This document shows positions 17,090-26,420 of a DNA stretch of 64,000 nt, piece after piece. Position numbers and translations under genes: made by a program. Position 1 is the first letter of the stretch, and every line of letters starts with the position of its first letter. Source of the stretch: Pseudomonas violetae (lineage in GTDB: Bacteria; Pseudomonadota; Gammaproteobacteria; Pseudomonadales; Pseudomonadaceae); NCBI RefSeq assembly GCF_023072615.1, contig NZ_JAKNRW010000006.1:186001-250000 (forward strand), read 5' to 3'. The notes below the pieces were generated by a model. That model made no database searches, was not told where the DNA came from, and saw nothing but the letters and a program-made list of their open reading frames with translations.

Positions 17090-17995
17090 TCAGAGGGTGT
17101 CCTGCCAGGTTTGATGGGACGACTGGAGCTGGGTCTTGACCCAGTTACTGAAGGCCTGCACCACCGCGCGCTCGGCCTTTTGCGGGTCGGCGGCGATGTA
17201 GTAGCCGCGGTGCAGGTCGATGGTGATGTCGAACGGGCGCACCAGCAGGCCCTTGGACAGCGCATCGCCACTGATCAGATTGTCGCCAATGGCGATGCCC
17301 TGACCGGCGATGCATGCTGACTGAGCGCAATGCGCATCGGAGAACAGGATCCCGCTCACCGCATTCACCCCGGAGGCGCCAGCAGCAGTCAGCCAGACTC
17401 GCCAGTCCGAATAGTCGGTCATGTGCAGTAGCGGGTAGCCGCTTAACTCCAGTGGGTTTTTCAGGCCGCTCAAGGAGTTGATCAGGCGTGGGCTGCACAC
17501 GGGGAAGAAGCGCAGGGCGACGATTTCTTCCACCACCATTTCCGGCCAGTCACCTATGCCATAGGCGATGAACAGATCGGCGCTGGGGTTCGTGATGTCG
17601 TCCGGAGTCCTGGGGGAAATCAGCTGCAGTTGTACCTGCGGGTATTGGCGCAGGAAGGCGCCGATGTGGTGGCACAGCCAATAGGTGGCAAAGCCCGGTG
17701 CGCAACTGACGCACAGTCGCCCGGATATTTCCTGATCGTCGACCAGTTGCCCGGCATCCAGCAGGTTCAACAGAATTCCGTGCACTTGCCGGGCATAACG
17801 TTCGCCTTGATAGGTGAGGCCGATGCCGCGACCAATGCGCTCGGTCAAGGCGAAGCCGAGGCATTCTTCCAGCTTGCTGATCTGGTGGCTGATGGCGCTG
17901 CGGGTCAGATTCAGTTCACGGGCGGCCACCGACACGCTGCCGAGGCGGGCGACGGCGTCGAGGGCGCGAATGGCTGTCATCGATGGAAAACGCAT
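17090..17995 (-). CDS. LysR-family regulator, GcvA-like
   Basis: The 301-residue protein has the LysR helix-turn-helix SVSVAARELNLTRSAISHQISKLEE (residues 20-44) and a periplasmic-binding-like effector domain. The HTH form resembles GcvA and AmpR. It is transcribed divergently from the decarboxylase operon and is followed by the transporter operon in the same direction. This arrangement is typical of a LysR protein that controls the neighbouring operon, and the dyad at 18107-18132 fits its binding site. Confidence 0.9.
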   Translation of the reverse strand: MRFPSMTAIRALDAVARLGSVSVAARELNLTRSAISHQISKLEECLGFALTERIGRGIGLTYQGERYARQVHGILLNLLDAGQLVDDQEISGRLCVSCAPGFATYWLCHHIGAFLRQYPQVQLQLISPRTPDDITNPSADLFIAYGIGDWPEMVVEEIVALRFFPVCSPRLINSLSGLKNPLELSGYPLLHMTDYSDWRVWLTAAGASGVNAVSGILFSDAHCAQSACIAGQGIAIGDNLISGDALSKGLLVRPFDITIDLHRGYYIAADPQKAERAVVQAFSNWVKTQLQSSHQTWQDTL

Positions 17996-18106
17996 AAATT
18001 ACCCTGCTGAAATTGAAAGTGGGCACAAGCGCCCTTGCCCCCAGGACCGGCGCTCGGGTTGGTACTTATGGTGACTTAAATTGAACGGTCAGGCCAAAAA
18101 AAATCG

Positions 18107-18132
18107 ATTGTTGTATCGCTTGGTTCAACAAT
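18107..18132. promoter_or_regulatory. LysR-type operator candidate in the divergent promoter region
   Basis: Perfect 7 bp arms, ATTGTTG and CAACAAT, are separated by 12 bases. The dyad lies between the LysR gene and the operon start, about 50 bases before the operon ATG, and its spacing suits a LysR dimer. Confidence 0.55.
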
Positions 18133-18183
18133 ACTAGCCCCATTCGTCATCGGGCCCAGTGGCCCTTACCAAAGAGGTGCTGC

Positions 18184-19788
18184 ATGACCCGTTGTGCCGA
18201 AGCGCTCGTTCAGTTGCTGGAAGGTTATGGCGTTGAGACCGTTTTCGGCATTCCAGGCGTGCACACCGTCGAGCTGTACCGTGGCCTGGAAGGCAGTCGG
18301 CTCAAGCATGTGAGCCCGCGACATGAGCAGGGCGCCGGGTTCATGGCCGACGGTTATGCCCGCGCCAGTGGCAAGCCCGGGGTGTGTTTCATCATCACCG
18401 GACCAGGCATGACCAATATCCTCACCGCGATGGGCCAGGCCTATGCGGACTCGGTGCCGATGCTGGTGATTTCCACCTGCAACCGCCGCGAGCATTTGCG
18501 TTTGGGTCATGGGCACCTGCATGAACTGCCGGACCAGCGTGCGATGGTCGCCGGTGTTTGCGCTTTCAGCCATACCCTGCAGCACCCCGCTCAACTGCCA
18601 GAAGTGCTGGCCCGAGCCTTTGCGCTGTTTGGCTGCACCCGGCCACGCCCGGTGCATATTGAAATTCCGCTGGACGTGCTGGAAATGACCGCTGACGGTC
18701 TGGACCTGTGTCCACGTGCTTTGCCTGCGGCCCCGGCACCCGCCCCACTGGCGATCAAGGCCGCCGTCGAGCTGCTGAACAACGCGCAGCGGCCGTTGAT
18801 TCTGGCCGGTGGCGGTGCCCGTGGCGCGGGTGCCTCCCTGACCCTGCTCGCCGATCGACTGCAGGCGCCGGTCGCGCTGACCACCAACGCCCGTGGCTTG
18901 TTGGTCCCAGAACATCCCTTGCTGCTCGACGGCGTTCAGTCTTCGGCGCATGGTCGCCAGCTGTTCGCCGAGGCGGACGTGGTGCTGGCGGTCGGCACCG
19001 AACTGGGGGAAACCGACTATGACTTCTTCAGCCTGGGTCCCTTGGTGTTCAAGGCACCGCTGATTCGCCTGGACATCGACCCACTGCAGGTGCTCGGTGC
19101 ACAACCGGCCCAGGTCGGCTTGTTGGGTGATGCGGGCGAAGGCCTGCGCGCGTTGCTTGCGCACGTGACGCAACGCCCGGTTGGCCTGGCGTGGGCGGGG
19201 GAGCGAGTGGCGCAGGTCAATGCCCTGGAACACGCGAGCTGGAGCCCCAAGCAGAGCCGGCTGCAGGTGCTGCTCGATACCATTCGTGATCACCTGCCAC
19301 AGCCACTGATCGTCGGTGATTCGACGCAACCGGTTTATCAAGGTGCGTTAGGTTACCGGGCCCCGTCCGCCGGCAGCTGGTTCAACGCCGGCACCGGCTA
19401 CGGCACCCTGGGTTACGCCTTGCCGGCGGCCATCGGCGCCAAGCTTGCCCAACCTGCCCGCCCGGTCGTGGCGCTGGTGGGGGACGGTGGGCTGCAATTT
19501 TCCAGTGCCGAACTGATCGCCGCAAAGGAGGCAGGCGCTGGGGTCATCCTGCTGCTCTGGAACAATGGCAGCTATGCCGAAATCCGCGACTACATGAACG
19601 CAAAGGCCGTGCCGTTGGTGGGGGTCGACATTCTCACGCCGGACTTCGGCGCACTAGCGCGCAGCTGCCACGTCAGCCATCACCTGGTACGCGATCTAGC
19701 ATGCCTGCGCGAGTTGCTGGGGCAGCTTGGCGACTGCGCTGAACCGGTCATGGTCGAGCTCGACGCTGCGGCGTTTCTCGCCGAATAA
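18184..19788 (+). CDS. Thiamine diphosphate-dependent decarboxylase, AruI-like
   Basis: The 534-residue protein has the three-domain acetolactate synthase/decarboxylase layout. The N-terminal ThDP domain has E48-type chemistry (RHEQGAGFMADGYARASG), and the C-terminal domain has the ThDP signature GDGGLQFSSAELIAAKEAG...LLWNN. Its size and order best resemble 5-guanidino-2-oxopentanoate decarboxylase (AruI) of the arginine transaminase pathway, but other 2-oxo acid decarboxylases remain possible. There is no AruH-type aminotransferase next to it. It starts an operon of four genes. Confidence 0.7.
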   Translation: MTRCAEALVQLLEGYGVETVFGIPGVHTVELYRGLEGSRLKHVSPRHEQGAGFMADGYARASGKPGVCFIITGPGMTNILTAMGQAYADSVPMLVISTCNRREHLRLGHGHLHELPDQRAMVAGVCAFSHTLQHPAQLPEVLARAFALFGCTRPRPVHIEIPLDVLEMTADGLDLCPRALPAAPAPAPLAIKAAVELLNNAQRPLILAGGGARGAGASLTLLADRLQAPVALTTNARGLLVPEHPLLLDGVQSSAHGRQLFAEADVVLAVGTELGETDYDFFSLGPLVFKAPLIRLDIDPLQVLGAQPAQVGLLGDAGEGLRALLAHVTQRPVGLAWAGERVAQVNALEHASWSPKQSRLQVLLDTIRDHLPQPLIVGDSTQPVYQGALGYRAPSAGSWFNAGTGYGTLGYALPAAIGAKLAQPARPVVALVGDGGLQFSSAELIAAKEAGAGVILLLWNNGSYAEIRDYMNAKAVPLVGVDILTPDFGALARSCHVSHHLVRDLACLRELLGQLGDCAEPVMVELDAAAFLAE

Positions 19789-19868
19789 AACAACAAGAAC
19801 TTCAGGCCTGGCAGCGCGAATCGGCGTGAGAGGCTTTCAATTGAACCGCACTTGAAAAGGTGGCTTAC

Positions 19869-21614
19869 ATGGCTGAGTCCGACAACTTTACCTCGACCCA
19901 TTCTGCACAAGGGACATACGCCGATCTGATCCTCGGTAACGGTCGCATTTATACCCAGGATCCGGCAAACCCGTGGGCCGAGGCCGTGGCGATTCGCGAC
20001 GGCAAGTTGATCGGAGTCGCCAGTCTTGGCGAGCTCGAAGCGTTCAAGGGCCCGAACACGCTGGTGCATGATCTGCAGGGCGCGTTCTGCATGCCCGGCC
20101 TGCATGACATGCACACCCACCCCGACCTGGCGCTGGCCCCGCGTTACAGCGACGATCTGGACGTGGGTATCGAGGATCCGACCCCGGAGCAACTGCGCGA
20201 AAGTATTCTGGCCTATGCCGACAGCCATCCTGGTGACGGCTGGATTTATGGGCAGTACTGGGTGCGCTACACCTTCCGCGAAGCCGGGCTGACCCCTGGC
20301 CGGGCGTGGCTCGACAGCGTGATGCCGGACCGTCCCGTGGCCCTGCTCGACCGTATGTGGGGCACCATGATGGTCAACTCGAAGGCGCTCGAACTGGCTG
20401 GCATCGACCGCCATACCGCCGACCCGCGCAACGGTTACCTGGAACGTGACGAATTGAGTGGCGAGCCGACCGGCCTGATGATCGACGGTGCTTACGCGAT
20501 GATTCACGCCGCCATGCCGCCGACCCCGGTCAGTGTGCTGCGCCGCGCCTATCGAGACGGCGTGCATTTCCAGAGTTCGCGGGGGGTGACCGCGAGCAAA
20601 TACGTACACGTCTGCGAGCAGCGCCTGCAAGCGTTGAAGGAACTCGACGACAGCGGTGAATTGACCGTGCGCATCGAAGCGGCAATCAGTTGGCAGGACG
20701 ATATTTTTCCGGTCCGGCGACGCTGGGAACTGCTCAGCGGGGAACGTCATTACTATCGCAGCGCGCGACTCAGTGCCAACGCGGTGAAATTTCACTTTGA
20801 CGGCACGGTAGAGCCAAAATCCTCGTACCTGCTGACGCCGTGGCCGCAAGAGAAAAGCTGGCGCGGCAAGCTCAACCTGACCCCGGAGCACATCACCGAC
20901 ATGGTGGTGGACATGGACAGCAAGGGCATTCGGGTGATCGCCCACTGCACCGGTGACGGCGCGTCCGACGTGTTCCTCGACGCAGTCGCTGAGGCTCGGC
21001 GACGCAATGGTTTCAGCGGAGTGCGGCACCAGTGTGCGCACAGCACCTTGCTGCACCCTGGCAACCTGCCGCGCTTCAAGGAGCTGAACGTCATTGCCGA
21101 GTTTTCCCCGGCAGCCTGGTACCCGACGCCGTTCGCCAGCGGTGCACGTTCCGGCTACGGGCAGGAACGACTCAAGCGCATCTACGATTTCAAGGGTGTG
21201 CTGGAGGCGGGCGGCACTGCCGTGATGGGCACTGACTGGCCAGTGGCATCCATCGACCCTTGGCTGGCCCTGGAAACGATGATCACCCGCCAGAATCCCT
21301 GGAACGACGACCCGGCCTGCTTCGGCGAGCCGATCACACTTGAACAGGCGCTGAACGTGGTGACCAGCAACGGCGCCGTGGCCATGGGCCTGGAACACAG
21401 CACCGGCAGCCTGCAGGTCGGCAAGTCGGCGGACCTGATTGTCATTGACCGTGACCTGTTCGCCGAACCGGCACGCAACTACATCCACCGCACTAACGTG
21501 TTGCTGACTTTTGTCGAGGGGCAGTTGGTCTACGACCGTCATTCGACGTTGGCCGCGGCAGGCCTCAAAGCGGTATGGCAAGGCGAACCACCGATGTTGG
21601 AGGGCAAGGCGTAA
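19869..21614 (+). CDS. Amidohydrolase family protein (YtcJ-like)
   Basis: The 581-residue protein belongs to the large metal-dependent amidohydrolase group. GLHDMHTHPD supplies the first metal histidines, later histidines are visible in AHCTGDGASD and HQCAHSTL, and the C-terminal end has VGKSADLIVIDRD. Relatives cleave amide or imide bonds, and the YtcJ branch is largely uncharacterised. The ATG at 19869 was chosen because AAAAGG lies just before it; a GTG at 19860 is in frame but has no site. It lies 80 bases after the decarboxylase and overlaps the next gene by one base. Its natural substrate is unknown. Confidence 0.8.
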   Translation: MAESDNFTSTHSAQGTYADLILGNGRIYTQDPANPWAEAVAIRDGKLIGVASLGELEAFKGPNTLVHDLQGAFCMPGLHDMHTHPDLALAPRYSDDLDVGIEDPTPEQLRESILAYADSHPGDGWIYGQYWVRYTFREAGLTPGRAWLDSVMPDRPVALLDRMWGTMMVNSKALELAGIDRHTADPRNGYLERDELSGEPTGLMIDGAYAMIHAAMPPTPVSVLRRAYRDGVHFQSSRGVTASKYVHVCEQRLQALKELDDSGELTVRIEAAISWQDDIFPVRRRWELLSGERHYYRSARLSANAVKFHFDGTVEPKSSYLLTPWPQEKSWRGKLNLTPEHITDMVVDMDSKGIRVIAHCTGDGASDVFLDAVAEARRRNGFSGVRHQCAHSTLLHPGNLPRFKELNVIAEFSPAAWYPTPFASGARSGYGQERLKRIYDFKGVLEAGGTAVMGTDWPVASIDPWLALETMITRQNPWNDDPACFGEPITLEQALNVVTSNGAVAMGLEHSTGSLQVGKSADLIVIDRDLFAEPARNYIHRTNVLLTFVEGQLVYDRHSTLAAAGLKAVWQGEPPMLEGKA

Positions 21615-22564
21615 TGGACGTCGCGCGTATTGCAGTCACCGTGGTCTCGGGCTTTCTCGGCGCGGGTAAAACCACCTTGCTCAACCGCATGGTGCGTCGT
21701 GCAGAAGGCAGTCGGCTGGCGGTGATCGTCAACGACTTCGGCGAGCTGAACATCGACGCGGCAATCGTTTCCGAAGTGACCGACGCGGTATACAGTCTGC
21801 AAAACGGCTGCATCTGCTGCACGGTCCAGGAAGACCTGCTGGCGCAACTGGCGAGCCTGGCGCAACTGCAACCGCGGCTGGAGCGCATTGTCATTGAATG
21901 CAGCGGGGTGTCCGATCCGCAGCGCATCGTGCAGACCCTGGCTTACCCTCAACTGCGCAGCCAGATGCAGCTGGACATGGTCATCACGGTGGTCGACGCC
22001 ACCCGTCACCTGCAGCTGGAGGGTGAATATGCGCGGCTGGCCCGGGCCCAGGTTGCAGCGGCAGACCTGCTGCTGCTGAACAAAACCGATCTGGTCGACG
22101 CCACACAATTGCAGAACCTGCGCGACGCCTTGGGTGCCCGGGTCCGGGTGCACGAAAGTGTGCAGGCGCAGTTGCCGGATGCGCTGTGGCTGGATACGAA
22201 CCTGGATCTGGAGTCACGGGCACTGAAGCCGCTGACGCGGGTGTCGGCGGACGATCACGGCGAAATGTTCAGCAGCTGGCTCTGGCAGGACTCCACCGGG
22301 CTGGATGTCCAACGTTTGCGCGGCTGGCTGCAAGCGCTGCCGGCTGATGTGTTTCGAGTGAAGGGGCTGGTAATGCTGGCCCAGGGCGGTAAGGCGCATT
22401 GGTTGCAACACGTCGGCACCCGCAGTCAGTTTCTGCCCGCCATTGATGAAGCACTGGCCAGCGAGTCGCGATTGGTGTTTATTGCTCGTCGAGGCTTCGA
22501 CGGCTGGGACGCGCTGGGGCGAGGACTGGAGGCGTGCAAGGTGATGGAGAACGTGCGGACATGA
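21614..22564 (+). CDS. CobW/COG0523-family metal-chaperone-type GTPase
   Basis: The 316-residue protein begins with Walker A SGFLGAGKTTLLN and has the metal-binding motif GCICCTV (C-x-C-C) about 45 residues later, the hallmark of CobW/ZNG proteins. These GTPases deliver zinc, cobalt or another metal to client enzymes. It starts in a TAATG overlap with the amidohydrolase stop, which suggests translational coupling, so the metal-dependent amidohydrolase is the natural candidate client. The C-terminal CobW domain (RLRGWLQALPADVFRVKG) is complete. Confidence 0.85.
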   Translation: MDVARIAVTVVSGFLGAGKTTLLNRMVRRAEGSRLAVIVNDFGELNIDAAIVSEVTDAVYSLQNGCICCTVQEDLLAQLASLAQLQPRLERIVIECSGVSDPQRIVQTLAYPQLRSQMQLDMVITVVDATRHLQLEGEYARLARAQVAAADLLLLNKTDLVDATQLQNLRDALGARVRVHESVQAQLPDALWLDTNLDLESRALKPLTRVSADDHGEMFSSWLWQDSTGLDVQRLRGWLQALPADVFRVKGLVMLAQGGKAHWLQHVGTRSQFLPAIDEALASESRLVFIARRGFDGWDALGRGLEACKVMENVRT

Positions 22565-23316
22565 ACCCTATTGAACAACGTTTACGCGAGGAGTTGGCCG
22601 CCTGTTACCGACTGATCGCGCATTTTCGCATGAGCGACCTGATCTTTACCCATATCTCGGTGCGGCTGCCGGGGCCTGAGCATCATTTTCTGATCAATCC
22701 TTATGGCTTGATGTTTGATGAGATCACTGCGTCCAACCTGGTGAAGATCGACCTTGCGGGGCGCGCGGTTGAGGCCAGTCCTTATCCGGTGAACCCGGCG
22801 GGCTTTGTCATTCACAGCGCGATTCACGGCGCTCGGGAAGACGCCCAGTGCGTGCTGCATACCCATACCAAAGCCGGTTGCGCGGTCGCCGCGTTGAAGT
22901 GCGGGCTGTTGCCGGTGAACCAGATTTCCATGGAATTCTATGGTCGGGTGGCTTACCACGACTATGAAGGCGTGGCGCTGGACATGAGTGAGCAACAGCG
23001 TTTGGTGCAGGACCTGGGTGACAAGTCGGTGCTGATGCTGCGCAACCACGGTTTGCTGACCGTAGGTGAGACCGTGAGCCAGGCGTTCCTGCGCATGTAT
23101 TACCTGGAAAAGGCCTGTGTAATTCAGCTGGCGGCGCAAGCGGCGGGCGAAGTGATCCTGCCACCGGCCCAGGTGTGTGCGCACACCGAGCGCCAGTTCA
23201 ACGATCCTGGCCGACCGCTGGAAGAGGGTGAGCTGAATGATCCGGATGCCATGCAATTGGCTTGGGCTGCGTTGATTCGCATGCTGGATCGGGTAGCACC
23301 GGGGTATCGGGATTGA
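22561..23316 (+). CDS. Class II aldolase/adducin-family protein
   Basis: The 251-residue protein has the class II aldolase metal site: HTHTKAGCAV and, later, LRNHGLLTVG, with a catalytic glutamate in MEFYGRVAYHD. Family members cleave or form carbon-carbon bonds on small sugar phosphates or act as decarboxylases. It starts in an ATGA overlap with the CobW gene, so the last three genes are tightly coupled. It could act on a carbon skeleton released by the upstream enzymes. Confidence 0.8.
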   Translation: MNPIEQRLREELAACYRLIAHFRMSDLIFTHISVRLPGPEHHFLINPYGLMFDEITASNLVKIDLAGRAVEASPYPVNPAGFVIHSAIHGAREDAQCVLHTHTKAGCAVAALKCGLLPVNQISMEFYGRVAYHDYEGVALDMSEQQRLVQDLGDKSVLMLRNHGLLTVGETVSQAFLRMYYLEKACVIQLAAQAAGEVILPPAQVCAHTERQFNDPGRPLEEGELNDPDAMQLAWAALIRMLDRVAPGYRD

Positions 23317-23327
23317 TCTTGATGCAT

Positions 23328-23372
23328 TTGTGAGCTGACTGGCGTTATCGCTGGCAAGTCAGCTCCCACAAA
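23328..23372. repeat. REP-type hairpin after the operon
   Basis: TTGTGAGCTGAC and GTCAGCTCCCACAA form a long stem with a loop of about 20 bases just after the aldolase gene. It may act as a terminator, though no T-run follows. Confidence 0.6.
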
Positions 23373-23498
23373 GACTTTGGTCGTTCACGAATACTGTGCG
23401 CCCCAAAGTCTCACTGCGGGAACCGGCTGCCAGCGATGGTCTGCAGCTCAAGATGGGCTGCCGGACCCACCGCAATCGCGATCAGGCACCACGGTCTG

Positions 23499-25019
23499 TC
23501 AGGCCTGCCCCGGCGTATTCAGATTCATCGACCGCACCGCCAATTGCGTCGCAACTTCCTCATCCACCGGCAACGAAAAGACTAACGTCGCCCCTTGCCC
23601 CGGCACATCCACCAAACGAATCTCCCGGCCATGCAGCTGCAGGATTCGCTGCACAATCCTCAATCCCAACCCCCCATCACGCCGCGCGCCGCCAATGTTG
23701 AAAGGCCGCAGAAACAACCCTTCACGCAGTTGCGCGGGAATGCCCGAGCCGCTGTCACTGACCGTGATCTCGACGAACCTGCCTTGCGGCACCAGGCAGA
23801 TGCTGATGGTTCCGGCCACTGGCGTATGGCGCAGCGCGTTATCGAACAGGTTGGTCAGTACCCGCTCGATCAGCCCGAGGTCGGCAAACACCCCGGCCAC
23901 CGTTGGGGCAAAGCTGGCCTTGAGTTGCACCTGGCGGGCTTCGGCAGTCAGTTCGAATTTCTGGAAAATATCCTGCACCAGGTCGGTCAGGGAAAACCGC
24001 TCCAGCACCGGCTGCACAAAACCATGCTCCAGCCGCACCAGTTCCAGCAGCGACTGCGCCAGACCGCCAACCTTGCGGCTTTGATCCAGGGCGATGCCCA
24101 GGTAACGACGGCGGTCGGCAACGGACAAGGTTGCGTCCTTGAGCGATAGGGTCTCCAGATAACCATGCAACGACGCCAAGGGAGTTCGCAGGTCATGGGA
24201 AATGTTTGCCACCAGTTCGCGTCGTTCCTGGTCCTGGCGAGTCAGCGAGCGCCATTGTTCGCCCAGGCGCCCCTGCATCTGACGGAAGGCAGCATCGAGT
24301 ACGGCAATCTCGTCAGGGCTGGCGGCTTTTTCCACCGGAGCCGGCAACTTGGGTGTCTGCGGGATGCCATCGATATCGAACTGGCTGACGTTCTCAGTCA
24401 GGCGCCTCAAGGGCCGGGTGATCAGCGAGAAGGCCGTAAGGCCGGCGATCAGGCATAACAATGCCACCAGCCCGATCGACCACAAGGCCGTGTTCAACGC
24501 TGCGCTGGTAGCGCCTTGTTCGGCAAAACGGTCATGTTCCTCGCCGAGCAGCACCACATAAAGGTAGCCAACCGGTTTGCCGTCGACCTTCAACGGCGCT
24601 GCGCTGAATACCTTGCGCGCTTCGGCGCTGCGCGGGTCGTCGCCGAGTATCGGCAGGGCATTGCCTTTGAGCAGGCGCTGGATTGGCGCCAGATCCACCT
24701 GGTCGCGGCGAATCCGCCCCTCGGGCGCAGCGCTGCCGACAATCCGGCCCGCCGTATCCAGCAAGTACACCTCGACGCTGGGGTTCACCAGCATCAACTG
24801 GCTGAACAGGTTGCGCACTGCATCCGGCATCAGGCCCTGGGTGTTAATCAGCACCGTGTCATTGGCAATGTGTTGTGCCAAATTCCTCGACAACCCTTGC
24901 ACCACCTCCTGCTCATGCAGCTGGTTGGAACGCACCTGCATCCACGCCGATGTGCCGCAGCACACGAGCAGGAGTAAGGCAAACACCAGCGACAGGCGTT
25001 GTGTCAGGGTCAGCTTCAT
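23499..25019 (-). CDS. Sensor histidine kinase
   Basis: The 506-residue membrane kinase has an N-terminal helix (residues 8-25), a periplasmic domain of about 130 residues, a second helix near 180-200, a HAMP domain with SLITRPLRRLTENV, the phosphoacceptor motif ANISHDLRTPLASLHG and the ATPase boxes NLFDNALRHTP, SDSGSGIP and GGLGLRIV. It starts in an ATGA overlap with the response regulator gene and is transcribed from it. The pair faces msrB and msrA, so oxidative damage or methionine oxidation in the envelope is a plausible signal, but this is inferred from position. Confidence 0.9.
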   Translation of the reverse strand: MKLTLTQRLSLVFALLLLVCCGTSAWMQVRSNQLHEQEVVQGLSRNLAQHIANDTVLINTQGLMPDAVRNLFSQLMLVNPSVEVYLLDTAGRIVGSAAPEGRIRRDQVDLAPIQRLLKGNALPILGDDPRSAEARKVFSAAPLKVDGKPVGYLYVVLLGEEHDRFAEQGATSAALNTALWSIGLVALLCLIAGLTAFSLITRPLRRLTENVSQFDIDGIPQTPKLPAPVEKAASPDEIAVLDAAFRQMQGRLGEQWRSLTRQDQERRELVANISHDLRTPLASLHGYLETLSLKDATLSVADRRRYLGIALDQSRKVGGLAQSLLELVRLEHGFVQPVLERFSLTDLVQDIFQKFELTAEARQVQLKASFAPTVAGVFADLGLIERVLTNLFDNALRHTPVAGTISICLVPQGRFVEITVSDSGSGIPAQLREGLFLRPFNIGGARRDGGLGLRIVQRILQLHGREIRLVDVPGQGATLVFSLPVDEEVATQLAVRSMNLNTPGQA

Positions 25020-25732
25020 GGCTGGTCCTCTTGCGCCGCAAATTTATAGCCACGGCCCCATACTGTGAGGATGCGCGCCGGCTGAGCCGGGTCGGCCTCG
25101 ATCTTGGCCCGCAGGCGATTGATGTGGGTGTTGACCGTGTGCTCGTAACCCTCGTGGCTGTAGCCCCAGACCGCATTGAGCAGGTCCATGCGCGAGAACA
25201 CCTTGCCGGGCTGGCGGACGAAGAAATACAGCAGGTCGAACTCCCTGGGCGTGAGGTCCAGGCGCCGACCCTCGAGGGCGACGTCGCGGGTGATCGGATC
25301 GATCGACAGGCCATCGAGGCTCAAACTGCCGGCGTCCATCTTCAGGTTGCGCGCCATCGCATCTACCCGGCGCAACAGCGCCTTGACCCGGGCCACCAGT
25401 TCGAGCATGGAAAAGGGCTTGGCCAGGTAGTCGTCGGCGCCCAGTTCCAGGCCCAGGATCCGGTGCATTTCGCTCGAGCGGGCGCTGGTGATGATGATCG
25501 GTGTATAGCGCGCCATGGCGCGGGCGCGGCGGCAGATTTCCAGGCCGTCCACCCCCGGCAGCATCAGGTCGAGGACCAGCGCGTCCCAGTTTCCCTGCTG
25601 CAGCATGCGCATGCCCTCGTCACCATCCGCGCAGTGCACCACCTCGAACTGCTCATCGCGAAGATGCAGGCAGATAAGGTCGGCGATATGCAGGTCGTCC
25701 TCGACCACGAGGACGCGTTTGGTCTGTTCCAT
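25016..25732 (-). CDS. OmpR-family response regulator
   Basis: The 238-residue protein has a receiver domain with the phospho-acceptor aspartate in ALVLDLMLPGVDGLE, an acidic pair VEDD near the start and a C-terminal winged helix with LTPREFDLLYFFVRQPG and VNTHINRLRAKIE. It is the partner of the overlapping kinase gene. It is transcribed away from msrB, leaving a shared upstream region of about 150 bases for both promoters. ATG at 25732 was preferred to a TTG at 25741. Confidence 0.9.
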   Translation of the reverse strand: MEQTKRVLVVEDDLHIADLICLHLRDEQFEVVHCADGDEGMRMLQQGNWDALVLDLMLPGVDGLEICRRARAMARYTPIIITSARSSEMHRILGLELGADDYLAKPFSMLELVARVKALLRRVDAMARNLKMDAGSLSLDGLSIDPITRDVALEGRRLDLTPREFDLLYFFVRQPGKVFSRMDLLNAVWGYSHEGYEHTVNTHINRLRAKIEADPAQPARILTVWGRGYKFAAQEDQP

Positions 25733-25883
25733 CAAGCTCAATCCTTCAACGCAGTATGCGTAGTGTGCGGGTTTTTCCCCGGTCGAGTTATCACGATTTA
25801 TTTAACTCTCCGTGAGGAATTGGCGATCAAACCAAGCCTAGGCTGTGTTCCATGAAAGGCACCCTGGATTTTTGGAGGCAAGC

Positions 25884-26396
25884 ATGTTCTCACGACGGCA
25901 GTTTCTCGTAGCGAGCGGCGGGCTGGGGGTCGCAGTCCTGGCAGTCGGTGTATTGCCAAAATTTGCCGGTAACGTCGCATTGCTCGGCGAAGCCAATGCC
26001 GCGCAGGTCTTCGAAGTGACTCACACCGACAGTGAATGGCACGGCCTGCTGAGCGATGAGCAATTCGAAATCCTTCGTGAAGAGGGCACCGAGCGGGCAT
26101 ACAGTAGTGCTCTGAACGACGAGCATCGCACCGGTACGTTCGCCTGTGCCGGCTGTGACCTGGCGCTGTTTTCCTCGGCGACCAAATTCGACAGCCGCAC
26201 CGGCTGGCCGAGCTTTTGGGCGCCGCTGGACAACGCGGTGGGGATTCGTCAGGACCGCTCATTCGGCATGTTGCGCGAAGAGGTTCACTGCCGAAGATGT
26301 GGTGGTCACCTGGGACATGTCTTCGATGACGGGCCCAAACCCACCGGTTTGCGTTATTGCATGAACGGCCTGGCGATGAAGTTCACGCCGGCTTGA
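25884..26396 (+). CDS. msrB: Exported peptide-methionine (R)-S-oxide reductase MsrB
   Basis: The 170-residue protein starts with a twin-arginine-like signal (FSRRQFLVASGGLGVAVLAVG) and then carries the MsrB domain. Zinc is bound by CAGC and CRRC pairs (residues about 88-91 and 135-138), and the catalytic cysteine lies in LRYCMNG near the end. The enzyme reduces R-methionine sulfoxide in proteins. GGAGG stands seven bases before the ATG. It is followed within 25 bases by msrA, so the two form an operon whose products act in the periplasm. Confidence 0.9.
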   Translation: MFSRRQFLVASGGLGVAVLAVGVLPKFAGNVALLGEANAAQVFEVTHTDSEWHGLLSDEQFEILREEGTERAYSSALNDEHRTGTFACAGCDLALFSSATKFDSRTGWPSFWAPLDNAVGIRQDRSFGMLREEVHCRRCGGHLGHVFDDGPKPTGLRYCMNGLAMKFTPA

Positions 26397-26420
26397 CCTT
26401 TTGTTTCGGGAGTAAGACCC

